Positions 8,587 through 17,331 of a stretch of DNA of 64,000 nt are shown here, in pieces; the stretch's first letter is position 1, and each line of letters opens with the position of its first letter. The position numbers and the translations under genes were made by a program. The notes below the pieces were generated by a model, which saw only the letters and a program-made list of their open reading frames with translations, ran no database searches and had not been told where the DNA came from. Source of the stretch: Flavobacterium microcysteis (GTDB lineage Bacteria; Bacteroidota; Bacteroidia; Flavobacteriales; Flavobacteriaceae); assembly GCF_006385255.1 (NCBI RefSeq), contig NZ_VFJE01000049.1, forward strand, positions 124,001 to 188,000, read 5' to 3'.

Positions 8587-9405
8587 ATGAATCTACTAGA
8601 TATCCCAAAAATAAAGCATCTTGACAGTAATAACTTTTTCCTTTTAGCTGGTCCTTGTGCCATCGAAGGTGAAGAAATGGCTCTTCAAATTGCTGAACGA
8701 CTTGTTGAAGTTACAAACAAGCTTCAAATTCCTTACGTTTTCAAAGGTTCTTTCAAAAAAGCCAACCGTTCCAGAATAGACAGTTTCTCTGGAATTGGTG
8801 ATGAGAAAGCCTTGAAAATCTTACGAAAAGTTTCTGAAACTTTTGATGTTCCAACTGTTACTGACATCCATACCAACGAAGATGCAGCTATGGCAGCAGA
8901 ATATGTTGATGTGCTTCAGATACCTGCTTTTTTGGTTCGCCAAACCGACCTTGTTGTTGCAGCTGCTAATACCGGAAAGACCGTAAATCTGAAAAAAGGA
9001 CAATTTATGAGTCCGGAAAGCATGAAACATGCCGTACAGAAAGTATTGGACTGCAATAACCAAAAAGTAATGGTTACTGACAGAGGAACTATGTTTGGAT
9101 ACCAGGACATGATTGTTGACTATCGTGGCATTCCTACAATGCAGCAGTATGCTACGACAGTTCTTGATGTTACCCACTCTTTGCAGCAGCCAAACCAAAC
9201 TGCCGGTGTAACTGGTGGAAGACCAGACATGATTGAAACCGTTGCCAAAGCAGGAATAGCTGTTGGTGTTGACGGAATCTTTATAGAAACCCATTTCGAT
9301 CCGGCAAATGCAAAAAGTGACGGAGCAAACATGCTAGATTTGAAATATTTCGAAGGACTTATGACAAAGCTGGTAGCGATCAGAAAAACCGTAAATAATT
9401 TCTAA
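8587..9405 (+). CDS. kdsA: 3-deoxy-8-phosphooctulonate synthase (KDO-8-P synthase)
   Basis: Cytoplasmic enzyme that condenses phosphoenolpyruvate with arabinose 5-phosphate to give KDO 8-phosphate, the first committed step to the KDO sugar of lipopolysaccharide. Family signatures are clear: LLAGPCAIEGEE (about 18-29), FKGSFKKANRSR, DVLQIPAFLVRQTDL, KKGQFMSPE, GGRPDMIETVAKAG and GIFIETHFDP. Length (272) is typical. The segment around QPN is close to the metal-binding Cys/Asn position that divides metal-dependent from independent enzymes, but I did not settle that. ATG at 8587. The next gene begins 17 bases after the stop, so they may share a transcript. Confidence 0.97.
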   Translation: MNLLDIPKIKHLDSNNFFLLAGPCAIEGEEMALQIAERLVEVTNKLQIPYVFKGSFKKANRSRIDSFSGIGDEKALKILRKVSETFDVPTVTDIHTNEDAAMAAEYVDVLQIPAFLVRQTDLVVAAANTGKTVNLKKGQFMSPESMKHAVQKVLDCNNQKVMVTDRGTMFGYQDMIVDYRGIPTMQQYATTVLDVTHSLQQPNQTAGVTGGRPDMIETVAKAGIAVGVDGIFIETHFDPANAKSDGANMLDLKYFEGLMTKLVAIRKTVNNF

Positions 9406-9422
9406 TATTAATATTCCCTATT

Positions 9423-10286
9423 TTGAAACATCCATTACTAATGGGTGTACTAACTTTTTTTTGTGCTTTTTCACAGTACACCTTTGCCCAAGAACTGGCA
9501 CCGAGTCCTGAAAAATACACTGCTCACAACAAAGGAAAATTCTTTATCTATTGGGGTGGCAACAGAGAATCATACACAAAATCAGACATTACCTTTAAAG
9601 GAGATGGATACAATTTCACAGTAAATGATGTGAAGGCGCATGACAAGCCAAAAGGGTACCATTTAGATTACGTGAATCCGGCCAGGATGACTATCCCGCA
9701 AACAAACCTTAGGATTGGTTATTTCATCAGCGACCATTACAACGTTTCGATTGGTGTTGACCACATGAAATATGTAATGACACAAGGCCAAGTTGCCAAT
9801 GTAACAGGAGAAATCAACCTTCCGGCATCAGAAGCCGGGGCAGTACATAACGGTACGTATAACAATACACCAACTGTTATGTCTGAAGACTTCCTGAAAT
9901 TTGAGCACACAGACGGACTTAACTATGTGCATGCACAAATCAACCGTGTAGACGATATTTCCAAACTCTTCAGAATCTGGGATACGGACAAAATCCAGAT
10001 TAACCTGACAGAAGGTATTGGTGGCGGACTTCTATATCCAAAAACAAATGCAACCTTGCTAAGCAAAAAAAGACATGATGATTTCCATGTTTCCGGATAT
10101 GGAGTATCAGCTCAAGTAGGTCTAAACGTGACCTTCTTCAAGCACTTTTTTATTCAAGGTGAATTAAAAGGAGGTTATATTGACATGCAGGATATCAAGA
10201 CAACATCAAGCAATGCCGATAGTGCTTCGCAGCATTTCGGGTTCTTCCAGAGAATTATTACTGTAGGCGGAATCTTCAAGCTATAA
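9423..10286 (+). CDS. Outer-membrane beta-barrel protein, hypothetical
   Basis: 287 residues, starting at a TTG codon directly followed by Lys and His, which gives the signal peptide its positive end; the next ATG (9441) would leave a signal peptide without charge, so TTG is preferred. The signal peptide ends near YTFAQE. The rest is rich in alternating aromatic strands (FFIYWGGNRESYTKSD, NLRIGYFISDHYNVSIGVDH, FFIQGELKGGYIDM) and ends with a strand finishing in GGIFKL, consistent with a small beta-barrel. Its place directly behind kdsA may point to an envelope role, which is inference. Confidence 0.7.
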   Translation: MKHPLLMGVLTFFCAFSQYTFAQELAPSPEKYTAHNKGKFFIYWGGNRESYTKSDITFKGDGYNFTVNDVKAHDKPKGYHLDYVNPARMTIPQTNLRIGYFISDHYNVSIGVDHMKYVMTQGQVANVTGEINLPASEAGAVHNGTYNNTPTVMSEDFLKFEHTDGLNYVHAQINRVDDISKLFRIWDTDKIQINLTEGIGGGLLYPKTNATLLSKKRHDDFHVSGYGVSAQVGLNVTFFKHFFIQGELKGGYIDMQDIKTTSSNADSASQHFGFFQRIITVGGIFKL

Positions 10287-10304
10287 GCTTTTAAAAAAAT
10301 AATT

Positions 10305-10338
10305 AAAAATCCTCCGAAAATTTCGGGGGATTTTTTTT
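10305..10338 (+). terminator. Rho-independent terminator
   Basis: Stem AATCCTCCGAAA / TTTCGGGGGATT followed by eight T, 20 bases after the beta-barrel gene. Confidence 0.85.
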
Positions 10339-10383
10339 GCCATTCCATTTTTATTACTTTACTTTGTTATTCAAAGTACTTTT
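10337..10383 (+). promoter_or_regulatory. Promoter with overlapping palindromic operator
   Basis: TTG (10337-10339), 19 bases, then TTACTTTG (10359-10366), one mismatch to TAnnTTTG. The -7 element is overlapped by the palindrome ACTTTG-N5-CAAAGT (10361-10377), which continues into ACTTTT (10378-10383). The same arrangement recurs at 11730-11754 in the same gene cluster. A repressor bound here would block the promoter; the winged-helix protein encoded at 11417 is the natural candidate. Confidence 0.65.
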
Positions 10384-10385
10384 AT

Positions 10386-11009
10386 ATGGAGACAAACAAA
10401 TATCTTAATGACATTTCAGAAATCAAGAACATGATGAACCGTTCTTCAAGATTTATTTCCTTGAGCGGCCTGTCAGGTGTTTTGGCTGGAGTCTATTCCC
10501 TGATTGGTGCCTGGCTGGCTTACGAAACCCTCTATAGCGATTCGACTCCATTAGGTACTTACAAAAACCTTGTTGTTAGGGAAAGCTCCATGATGCGACT
10601 TTTTGCCATTGCCATTATTGTTATAGTCCTCTCCATTATAACCGGAATTACATTAAGTATCAAAAAAGCCAAAAAGGAAAATGAAAAAGTCTGGGATGCG
10701 TCTTCTAAAAGATTGCTGATTAATTTTGCAATTCCTTTAGCAACCGGAGGTTTTTTCGTACTGTTTCTGATTGAAAAGGAAGTGTATGGATTTGTTGCTC
10801 CGGTAACCTTAATTTTTTACGGCCTTGCCTGTGTCAATGCCAGCAAATACACTTTAGGCGACATCCGCTATTTAGGAATAACACTGATTATCTTAGGTCT
10901 GGTTTCCTCCTATTTTATTGGATATGGATTGCTATTTTGGGCACTAGGTTTTGGAGTCTGCCATATTTTTTACGGCTTCAAGTTGTATTTTAAGCATGAA
11001 AAAAATTAA
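10386..11009 (+). CDS. Conserved membrane protein, first gene of winged-helix regulator cluster
   Basis: 207 residues with six hydrophobic segments (about 28-45, 70-90, 108-126, 133-148, 157-173 and 178-195) and a short cytoplasmic N-terminus. Family unnamed to me; similar proteins commonly precede small winged-helix regulators in flavobacteria. The ATG is only two bases past the operator motif, so the leader is very short (about 14 bases from the predicted transcription start). It overlaps the next gene by 14 bases. Confidence 0.7.
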   Translation: METNKYLNDISEIKNMMNRSSRFISLSGLSGVLAGVYSLIGAWLAYETLYSDSTPLGTYKNLVVRESSMMRLFAIAIIVIVLSIITGITLSIKKAKKENEKVWDASSKRLLINFAIPLATGGFFVLFLIEKEVYGFVAPVTLIFYGLACVNASKYTLGDIRYLGITLIILGLVSSYFIGYGLLFWALGFGVCHIFYGFKLYFKHEKN

Positions 11010-11415
11010 AATTATATTTAAATCCCTACAAATAGTATCTTTGGCAGCGCTGCTTTCATGCGGAGGAACCTGGGAAAACGAAGATGCTGTCTGGGAAAAA
11101 ACATTTAATGCAGAAAAGCCAAAAGAGGTAATCCTATTGAATTCAAAAATTTGGATTTCATCACACTGGAGCTACGAATTTCAGTCGTTTATGGAAATAA
11201 AATCCAATACCAAGTTGATGGATGCCTTTGAGCAACAATATAAACTGGAGAACAGTTCGGATTTTCAGGTAGTAGAAATAACCGAAAAACCGTCGTGGTT
11301 CACACCAAAAACAGAAGACCATTATATCATTAAAGAAAGTAATCTCTATAATGATTTCAAGATTTTTATTGATAAGGAAACAAAGAATATATTTATAACC
11401 TGTTCACAATTATAA
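10996..11415 (+). CDS. Hypothetical lipoprotein
   Basis: 139 residues. The ATG at 10996 is chosen over one at 10951 because it starts a lipoprotein signal peptide (Lys-rich start, hydrophobic core, AALLSCGGTW). The mature part is acidic and ends with FITCSQL. No known domain recognised. It overlaps the upstream membrane protein gene by 14 bases and is followed by the regulator after one base, so the three genes form a tight operon. Confidence 0.65.
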   Translation: MKKIKIIFKSLQIVSLAALLSCGGTWENEDAVWEKTFNAEKPKEVILLNSKIWISSHWSYEFQSFMEIKSNTKLMDAFEQQYKLENSSDFQVVEITEKPSWFTPKTEDHYIIKESNLYNDFKIFIDKETKNIFITCSQL

Positions 11416-11416
11416 T

Positions 11417-11713
11417 TTGAAAAATATCATCCAAAATATAAACAAAGCATTCGACCACAGAATCAGGCTCGGGATCATGTCTGTTTTGATGGTAAACGAA
11501 TCTGCCGATTTCAACATGCTGAAAGAGCTTTTGGGTGTAACCGATGGTAACCTGGCGAGCCATACCAAAGCCCTGGAATCCGAAAACTATATTTCTATCG
11601 AAAAGCAATTTATTGGCAAAAAACCAAATACACGCTACATCGCTACAAAAGAAGGCAAGAAAGCTTTTAAAGAGCATATTGATGCCCTTGAAAAACTAAT
11701 ACAGAAGAGCTAA
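11417..11713 (+). CDS. Winged-helix transcriptional regulator (HTH_34-like)
   Basis: 98 residues, TTG start one base after the previous stop. The winged helix-turn-helix is clear: AFDHRIRLGIMSVLMV (helix 1), DFNMLKELLGVTDGNLASHTKALESENYISIEK (turn and recognition helix, residues 31-63) and the wing IGKKPNTRYIATKEGKKAF. This is the compact ArsR/MarR-like family found across Bacteroidota in front of envelope-protein genes. It probably binds the two ACTTTG-N5-CAAAGT palindromes at 10361 and 11732 that flank its own operon, thus controlling itself and the COQ4/Coa1/CreD-like genes. No effector is known. Confidence 0.85.
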   Translation: MKNIIQNINKAFDHRIRLGIMSVLMVNESADFNMLKELLGVTDGNLASHTKALESENYISIEKQFIGKKPNTRYIATKEGKKAFKEHIDALEKLIQKS

Positions 11714-11729
11714 GATTTTTTTTATCTAT

Positions 11730-11754
11730 TAACTTTGAAATACAAAGTACTTTT
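11730..11754 (+). promoter_or_regulatory. Second copy of the palindromic operator with -7 element
   Basis: TAACTTTG (11730-11737) fits TAnnTTTG exactly and is overlapped by ACTTTG-N5-CAAAGT-ACTTTT (11732-11754), the same architecture as at 10361-10383. It lies 12 bases before the ATG of the COQ4-like gene, so that gene has its own regulated promoter. Confidence 0.65.
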
Positions 11755-11766
11755 AAAAAATAAAAC

Positions 11767-12222
11767 ATGAGAGATTTATTTATCGAAAAGCTATACGATA
11801 TGAGCAAAAAGCCTTACCAAAAGTTTTTTAAAAAGAATGCGCCTTGGAAGATTACTAAAGAGGAGCTGCTCCTTATGCCCTACGAAACTTTAGGTTTTCA
11901 TTTGGGCAGTTTTCTTACCCGACATCATTTCGATATGCAATCCAAACTCGAAGACCATGATGTATTCCATGTCCTTACCAAAACGGGAGTTACAGTTCCT
12001 GAAGAAATAGGCATGCAGTATTTTTTGTATGGAAACGGCAAACGAAGCCTGTATCTGTATATGGTAATGGCTACCGGAACACTTTTCTATCCTGACCAGC
12101 TAAGCTATTTTAAAAAACAATACAAAAGAGGCCAAAGTGCTTTCTCCTTCCATAGCCTGGATTATTCCAAGATGCTTTCAATTCCTGTGACAACAATCCG
12201 AAATACTTTTAAAATCAAATAA
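11767..12222 (+). CDS. COQ4-like protein
   Basis: 151 residues. The sequence contains HDVFHVLTKTGVTVPEE (about 75-91), which matches the COQ4 metal-site pattern HDxxH-x11-E, and the following GMQYFLYGNG resembles the COQ4 helix behind the motif. COQ4 proteins act in quinone biosynthesis in eukaryotes and proteobacteria; flavobacteria make menaquinone, so the role here is open. The context (regulator upstream, Coa1-like and CreD-like proteins downstream with two-base spacing) suggests an envelope or respiratory stress unit. Confidence 0.6.
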   Translation: MRDLFIEKLYDMSKKPYQKFFKKNAPWKITKEELLLMPYETLGFHLGSFLTRHHFDMQSKLEDHDVFHVLTKTGVTVPEEIGMQYFLYGNGKRSLYLYMVMATGTLFYPDQLSYFKKQYKRGQSAFSFHSLDYSKMLSIPVTTIRNTFKIK

Positions 12223-12224
12223 TT

Positions 12225-12650
12225 ATGAAAAACAAGCTCAATTTAAAAAGCTGGTGGCAAATAAATTACAAATGGTTCCTTTCATTATCTGGCTTTATCA
12301 TAGCCTGCCTGATATTGGCCTATGGCATAAGTCAAGGTAGTTTTAAAGAAATGACACAAGCTTATGCTGATCCTGTCCTATTTCAAAAAGCCATAACGGA
12401 AGCAAACAAAAATAATGAGGTAATAGAAACCCTCGGAATCCTGGAGCCTTTGGATAATATGGCCATTCTTGAAGGAAATACGAGATATTCTAACGACAAC
12501 AAAGCGATTGAAGCTAGCGTAAGAGTTACCGGAAAAAAGGCTAAAGGAAAAATGGACATTTCTGCCCAAAAAATCGGTTCAGAATGGAAATATGAAGGCA
12601 TTAAAATCCGGGTTCATGAAACCAAACAAGAGATCATTATCAAGAAATAA
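12225..12650 (+). CDS. Coa1/Tim21-like membrane protein
   Basis: 141 residues with one N-terminal transmembrane helix (about 15-33) and a soluble periplasmic domain (LGILEPLDNMAILEGNTRYSN ... VRVTGKKAKGKMDISAQKIG) of the type annotated as cytochrome c oxidase assembly factor 1 (Coa1) family in bacteria. It begins two bases after the COQ4-like stop, so co-transcription is near certain. A direct role in oxidase assembly is not shown by the sequence. Confidence 0.6.
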   Translation: MKNKLNLKSWWQINYKWFLSLSGFIIACLILAYGISQGSFKEMTQAYADPVLFQKAITEANKNNEVIETLGILEPLDNMAILEGNTRYSNDNKAIEASVRVTGKKAKGKMDISAQKIGSEWKYEGIKIRVHETKQEIIIKK

Positions 12651-12682
12651 CAACTAATCATTAATCTATAAAAAGTCATATC

Positions 12683-14008
12683 ATGAAAAACGAGATTCCT
12701 TTTCTCCAATCGACAACAGCCAAGCTAATTATGATAGGCATGCTTACGCTTGTCCTTTTTGTTCCTTTGGCATTTGTTCAGAACCTTATTGCTGAACGTT
12801 CTTTACGCAAACAGGAAGTCATTTCTGAAATTACAGCTAAATGGGGCGACAGCGTCCTGCTTTATGGACCAATAATTAAGATACCGTACACGGCTCATTA
12901 TCCTGTAAAAAACGCAACAGAAACAATTACAGAAACCGAATATGCTTATTTTTTCCCTGAACAGCTTGAAGGCCATATTGATGTGAATACGACCGAGAAA
13001 AAAAGAAATAATTATGAAGCTGTAGTTTTTAGTTCGGCCATGAAATTTAATGGGACTTTTACCAAGCCTGATTTCAGCTCGAAAGGTATTGCACCTGAGG
13101 ACATCCAATGGGATAAGGCAACATTGTTGGTTAAGGCCAATAATCTCAAAAGCATAAAAGATGGTATGAAAATAAAACTAGGAGAAAAAGTAATGGCTTT
13201 TGAAACAGCTACAAATGATCCGGTAACATTTGTTTCGACTTTAGAAACGCCCAGCTTTTCTATTTCAGAGTATTTTACAGACGAAAAGATTCCTTTCAAT
13301 TTTAATGTCGCTTATGACGGAAGTCGGGAATTAAAGATTGTCCCTATCGGAAAAACAACTTCTGTAAGTATGAAATCCAATTGGCAAACTCCAAAATTTA
13401 CAGGATATTTTTTACCTGGTGGCAATGAGAAAAAATCTGATAATGCAGGTTTTGAAGCCAGTTGGAAAGTCCTTGACTTTAACAGGCCTTTTGCACAACA
13501 TTATTTTGGAGATTTCCCGGAGCTGAAAGATTATTCTTTTGGGGTGGATTTTATAATTCCTGTTGACGAGTACCAAAAGAATGAACGTGCTTCAAAATAT
13601 GGCTTTTTAGTAATTGGACTGACATTTCTTGTCTTTTTTGTGATCCAATCCATTAGCAAAATCAGCATTCATATTTTTAATTACACTATGATTGGACTTG
13701 CTTTGGTTATGTTTTATACGCTTTTGATATCCATTACAGAACATAGTAGCTTTTTGAAAGCCTATTTAATTGCTGGAATTTCTGTCGTCCTGATGATTTC
13801 ATTATATTCCCTTTCCATTTTAAAAAGTAAAAAGTTTGCCATCTTTATTGGCTTTTCTTTGACAGCGCTCTACACCTTTATTTTTGTTATCATCCAGCTT
13901 GAGAATTATGCCCTTTTAGCAGGCAGCATTGGGCTTTTTGCCATCTTGGGACTTGTGATGTACTTTTCCAGAAAAATTGACTGGAATGCGATAAAAGAAG
14001 AAAATTGA
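12683..14008 (+). CDS. creD: CreD-like inner membrane protein
   Basis: 441 residues, CreD family (PF06123). One N-terminal helix (about 14-32), a large periplasmic domain (about 33-305) with WGDSVLLYGPIIKIPY and SWKVLDFNRPFAQHYFGD, then five or six C-terminal helices (about 308-430). CreD in proteobacteria belongs to the CreBC regulon and affects envelope integrity and colicin/beta-lactam response. Here it ends an operon governed by a winged-helix regulator instead of CreBC. Length matches the family. Confidence 0.88.
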   Translation: MKNEIPFLQSTTAKLIMIGMLTLVLFVPLAFVQNLIAERSLRKQEVISEITAKWGDSVLLYGPIIKIPYTAHYPVKNATETITETEYAYFFPEQLEGHIDVNTTEKKRNNYEAVVFSSAMKFNGTFTKPDFSSKGIAPEDIQWDKATLLVKANNLKSIKDGMKIKLGEKVMAFETATNDPVTFVSTLETPSFSISEYFTDEKIPFNFNVAYDGSRELKIVPIGKTTSVSMKSNWQTPKFTGYFLPGGNEKKSDNAGFEASWKVLDFNRPFAQHYFGDFPELKDYSFGVDFIIPVDEYQKNERASKYGFLVIGLTFLVFFVIQSISKISIHIFNYTMIGLALVMFYTLLISITEHSSFLKAYLIAGISVVLMISLYSLSILKSKKFAIFIGFSLTALYTFIFVIIQLENYALLAGSIGLFAILGLVMYFSRKIDWNAIKEEN

Positions 14009-14025
14009 TTTGTTATTATAACAAG

Positions 14026-14056
14026 AAGGCCCGACTAATGTCAGGCCTTTTGTTTT
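14026..14056 (+). terminator. Terminator of the creD operon
   Basis: Stem AAGGCC/GGCCTT with inner GAC/GTC (14026-14049), followed by a T-rich run. Confidence 0.75.
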
Positions 14057-14065
14057 AAGAGCTTT

Positions 14066-14114
14066 GCGGCTCTGCGCCTTTGCGAGCCTATTTCACGCAA
14101 AGACGCAGAGCCGC
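14066..14114. repeat. GC-rich 19-bp inverted repeat
   Basis: GCGGCTCTGCGCCTTTGCG (14066-14084) pairs with CGCAAAGACGCAGAGCCGC (14096-14114), 18 of 19 bases, loop 11. Much more GC-rich than its surroundings. It resembles a palindromic repeat scattered between genes in Flavobacterium; it lies between convergent genes. Confidence 0.7.
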
Positions 14115-14142
14115 TAAGTTTGAATGCTATACTTATTAAATC

Positions 14143-14523
14143 TTACTTCTCTAACTCCCGAACAGTAATATAATTATCGTCCTCCATTTTCCATGAATTC
14201 CCTTTTACTTTGATGGTTTCACCAATCGTTACAGAGCGATACTGTTTTGGGTCTTTCAAATTAGGAATACTGATTGTGGCATAATAAATCTTTCCATCTT
14301 CTGCAGTCAGGATTGCTGTATAGCCATCTTTCCCTTTGTTGATTTCATTGACTTTGCCTTGCACAGCAATCGTATCATTTTTCTCTTCTTTTCCTTCTTC
14401 CTGAGTCCTGATTTTTACGGCTTCTGTTCCGTCTTCCTTAATGGTTGCCTGTTTGTTGGAGTTACAACTAGAAACAGCTATTACCGCTGTAAACACCAAT
14501 GATTTTAAAAATAGTCTTTTCAT
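14143..14523 (-). CDS. Lipoprotein with OB-fold-like domain
   Basis: 126 residues from the ATG at 14523; an in-frame upstream ATG would put 20 extra residues in front of the lipoprotein signal (KRLFLKSLVF...AVSSCNSNK), so the inner start is chosen. After an acidic linker the domain VQGKVNEINKGKDGYTAILT ... GETIKVKGNSWKMEDDNYITV has the strand pattern of a small OB fold. Function unknown. Confidence 0.65.
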   Translation of the reverse strand: MKRLFLKSLVFTAVIAVSSCNSNKQATIKEDGTEAVKIRTQEEGKEEKNDTIAVQGKVNEINKGKDGYTAILTAEDGKIYYATISIPNLKDPKQYRSVTIGETIKVKGNSWKMEDDNYITVRELEK

Positions 14524-14583
14524 AGTGATTATAATTTTCATAAAGATAAAGATAGCGTGGCTAAAAAAGACAAAACAAGGCAT

Positions 14584-14609
14584 AAAAAAAGCCCCGATAC
14601 TTCGAGGCC
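14584..14609 (-). terminator. Terminator of the dehydrogenase gene (minus strand)
   Basis: On the minus strand GGCCTCGA-AGTA-TCGGGGC forms a stem followed by seven T (plus-strand A-run 14584-14590), right after the stop at 14615. Confidence 0.7.
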
Positions 14610-14614
14610 TTCTA

Positions 14615-15817
14615 TTATTTACCGTCTACAAACGGCTGTAGGTATTCAAATCTTTTAGTCAGCTTTCCTTTTTCGGTTATTTTGGCACGTTGCAATATGC
14701 CGTCTTTATCACCATTAAAAAAGGCCGGGATGACATGCTCCATAAACATTTCACCAAAACCTTCACTGGCATCTTTTGGCAATTCGCAAGGCAGGTTATC
14801 AACCGCCATAACTACTATTGCAGCCGGGTGAAAGATTTCAACTTCTTTGTGTTCGCTTGGCAAATAGCCATACAAAGGCTCAGCTATTGTCGAAGCCTTA
14901 ATTGTTGAAGCAATTGGGCCGTCAACATCGCAAGAAATATCCGCTACGACCTTGATTTTATTGTCTTTCGAGTTAAGCATTTCCCTTGTCAGGATAACCG
15001 GTGCACCATTACCATAGAAATGTCCGGCCATAAAAATATCCGCAACTTGTGAAAAACGCTCAAAATCTGAGGTATAGTCTTGCGGATTATTATAAAAATC
15101 TTCTTTGTCGATAACGGTTCCATCCATTCGCTTATTGTAGTCCAGTACATCAATCTGAGTATAGACCGGTTCCGTATAGTTCTTGGTTAAAAAGTTTTCA
15201 GGCGTTACTTCCTTAATTTTCATTCCGTCAAGAATTTCCTTAGCACCCATCCCTACTTTTCCATGTCCAGTCAAGACAATCTTGATTGGAGGCAGAATTT
15301 GTCGTTTCAATCGTGCTACTAAATCACTTTTACCTGAAAGCGTTTCTGCTTTAGGCAGGTTAAACAACTCAAATTTAATCCCGAATGCTCTTATTCCGTT
15401 ATAGGCTCCAACGATTCCGGCATATCTACCAAAACCAATAAGTCGTCTATTTTCGGCATCCACAATCGTTTCATGGTCATACAAATCAATATTCTTTTCC
15501 AGGATGGCCTGCAGGAGTTTGCGGTTGTGTGGCTGTTTTTTTATGGTATGCGAAAAGAAAAAATATTTTTTATCAGGAATCAATGCATCAATCGGAACTT
15601 CTTTTACTCCAAAAAACACGTCAGAATCTGAAATATCCTCCGTTACTTGCAAGCCTTGTGACCTGTATTCGTCATCACTGAAGATTCTGATATCTGAACT
15701 TTCAACTTTCAGTTCTACTTCCGGGTGTTCTTTTAGTAATCTTGAGGCTTCTTCTGGGGTAAATACTACCCTTCTGTCGGGCGGGGTTTTTCTTTCCTTA
15801 ATAATTCCGAATTTCAT
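14615..15817 (-). CDS. Saccharopine/alanine dehydrogenase-like NAD(P) oxidoreductase
   Basis: 400 residues. N-terminal domain of the AlaDh_PNT type (MKFGIIKERKTPPDRRVVFTPEEA, the RR-V-FTPEE pattern shared by saccharopine, alanine and transhydrogenase subunits) and a C-terminal NAD-binding domain with KIVLTGHGKVGMGAKEIL (about 178-195). YDHETI and HFYGNGAP lie near the expected substrate pocket. Bacteroidota encode such proteins widely; they are usually named saccharopine dehydrogenase (lysine forming) or plain NAD(P)-dependent oxidoreductase. Lysine metabolism is a guess. Monocistronic, ending in its own terminator. Confidence 0.8.
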   Translation of the reverse strand: MKFGIIKERKTPPDRRVVFTPEEASRLLKEHPEVELKVESSDIRIFSDDEYRSQGLQVTEDISDSDVFFGVKEVPIDALIPDKKYFFFSHTIKKQPHNRKLLQAILEKNIDLYDHETIVDAENRRLIGFGRYAGIVGAYNGIRAFGIKFELFNLPKAETLSGKSDLVARLKRQILPPIKIVLTGHGKVGMGAKEILDGMKIKEVTPENFLTKNYTEPVYTQIDVLDYNKRMDGTVIDKEDFYNNPQDYTSDFERFSQVADIFMAGHFYGNGAPVILTREMLNSKDNKIKVVADISCDVDGPIASTIKASTIAEPLYGYLPSEHKEVEIFHPAAIVVMAVDNLPCELPKDASEGFGEMFMEHVIPAFFNGDKDGILQRAKITEKGKLTKRFEYLQPFVDGK

Positions 15818-16098
15818 AATAGTTTTTAAAAAATAAAGGGTGGTGTTTCGGTTAATTTTCGAAATGATTGAGAGTATTGCAATATTTTAACAAAATCATT
15901 TCTTTAATTATAACTTTATAACTACATCGTTATAATTTGTTCCAAATATAACATTAACCTCCAAGCCTTGCAAAACTTTTAGGTATAAATATTTCATATA
16001 TTTTCTTAATTAGTTCAGGAAAATGTTAAAGCAAGAATATTGCACAATAAGTTGCTTTTTATTTTGTTAAAGTAGAAACCACAATGTGCCTGTTTTTC

Positions 16099-16106
16099 TA
16101 TATTTG
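16099..16106 (+). promoter_or_regulatory. -7 element before the serine hydrolase gene
   Basis: TATATTTG fits TAnnTTTG exactly and lies 22 bases before the ATG at 16129. It would lie inside the coding region if translation began at 16084, which argues for the later start. Confidence 0.55.
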
Positions 16107-16128
16107 CTACCCAACCATTATAATTGCA

Positions 16129-17325
16129 ATGACATTTTCAAAATATATATATCCACTACTTGCTTCGGCATTGTTTTTTACATCATGCCAGGAAAAAAAT
16201 AAACAGATTGCCTCTAACGAACCAACAGAAAATAATACCGATGCTCTTTCACCCTACAGTATAAAATCAAAAAAGCTTCCAGCCAGCTATGTCAATTCAA
16301 AACAAGAGAGTCTGGAGAAATTTTATGAAAAAAACTGGCCTAATAATTCCATGAATGGCGGTTTTCTGGTAGCTAAGAACGGGCAGATTATTTTTGAAAA
16401 GTATGAAGGCAAGTCTAATTTTTCAAAAGACGAGGCTATTGATGCGAACACTCCGCTACACATCGCTTCCGTTTCTAAAGTATTGACAGCAACAGCTATA
16501 CTAAGACTCATAGACAGGGAGAAATTACATCTGGAAGACAAGGTCAATTCGCTTCTTCCAACGTTTCCTTATGACGAAATTACCATCAAGATGTTATTGA
16601 GCCACAGAAGCGGCTTGCCAAACTATGCTTATTTTGCAGATGATACTAAAGTCTGGAATCGTTCAAAAATGCTTCATAACCAAGATATTCTTGATTTGCT
16701 GGCCCAGCATAAATTCGGATTGTATTTCAAGCCTGACAGAAAGTTTGGCTACTGCAACACCAATTATGCTATCCTGGCATTGGTAATCGAAAAGATTACA
16801 GGAAAAAATTATCGCGAGGCCATGAAAGAAATGATCTTTGAACCACTCGGAATGAAAAACACCTTTGTGTACGATTACTCAAAAGACAAGGAAACAGCAA
16901 GTCTTTCTTATAAAGGCAACAAAGTACTTTATGAACTGAATCATCTGGATGATGTATATGGCGACAAGAACATCTATTCTACGCCACGTGACCTGCTCAA
17001 ATTTGACATGGCTACCTATTCAGATAAATTCCTGAATCCGGTATTGGTCAGCGAAGCGTTCAAAGGTTACAGCTACGAACATAGAGGTACAAAAAATTAT
17101 GGGCTTGGTATTCGTATGCTGGAATGGGAAACCGGCGAACAGCTATTTTACCATAACGGATGGTGGCATGGAAATACATCTTCGTATGTAAAACTGAAAA
17201 AAGACACGGTGGCACTCTTTGCCATTTCAAACAAATACACTCTAAAGACTTATAAAATATGGAAATTGGCGCCTCTTTTTGGCACTTATCCGATTAAACT
17301 TGACAAAGACGACGTAATCAATTAG
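16129..17325 (+). CDS. Beta-lactamase family serine hydrolase, lipoprotein
   Basis: 398 residues from the ATG at 16129, which begins a lipoprotein signal peptide (SALFFTSCQEKN). The ATG at 16084 lies upstream of the -7 element and is rejected. Penicillin-binding/class C-like fold (PF00144): catalytic SxxK in HIASVSKVLT (about residue 117), YCNTNYA as the Y-x-N motif (about 208), and FYHNGWWHGNTSS as the third box. Probably a periplasmic peptidase or esterase; true beta-lactamase activity is not implied. Confidence 0.85.
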   Translation: MTFSKYIYPLLASALFFTSCQEKNKQIASNEPTENNTDALSPYSIKSKKLPASYVNSKQESLEKFYEKNWPNNSMNGGFLVAKNGQIIFEKYEGKSNFSKDEAIDANTPLHIASVSKVLTATAILRLIDREKLHLEDKVNSLLPTFPYDEITIKMLLSHRSGLPNYAYFADDTKVWNRSKMLHNQDILDLLAQHKFGLYFKPDRKFGYCNTNYAILALVIEKITGKNYREAMKEMIFEPLGMKNTFVYDYSKDKETASLSYKGNKVLYELNHLDDVYGDKNIYSTPRDLLKFDMATYSDKFLNPVLVSEAFKGYSYEHRGTKNYGLGIRMLEWETGEQLFYHNGWWHGNTSSYVKLKKDTVALFAISNKYTLKTYKIWKLAPLFGTYPIKLDKDDVIN

Positions 17326-17331
17326 CAGGAA

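Noticed and set aside
8821..9294. 157-codon frame antisense to kdsA
   Set aside because: Shadow of a highly conserved gene; no promoter or family signal.
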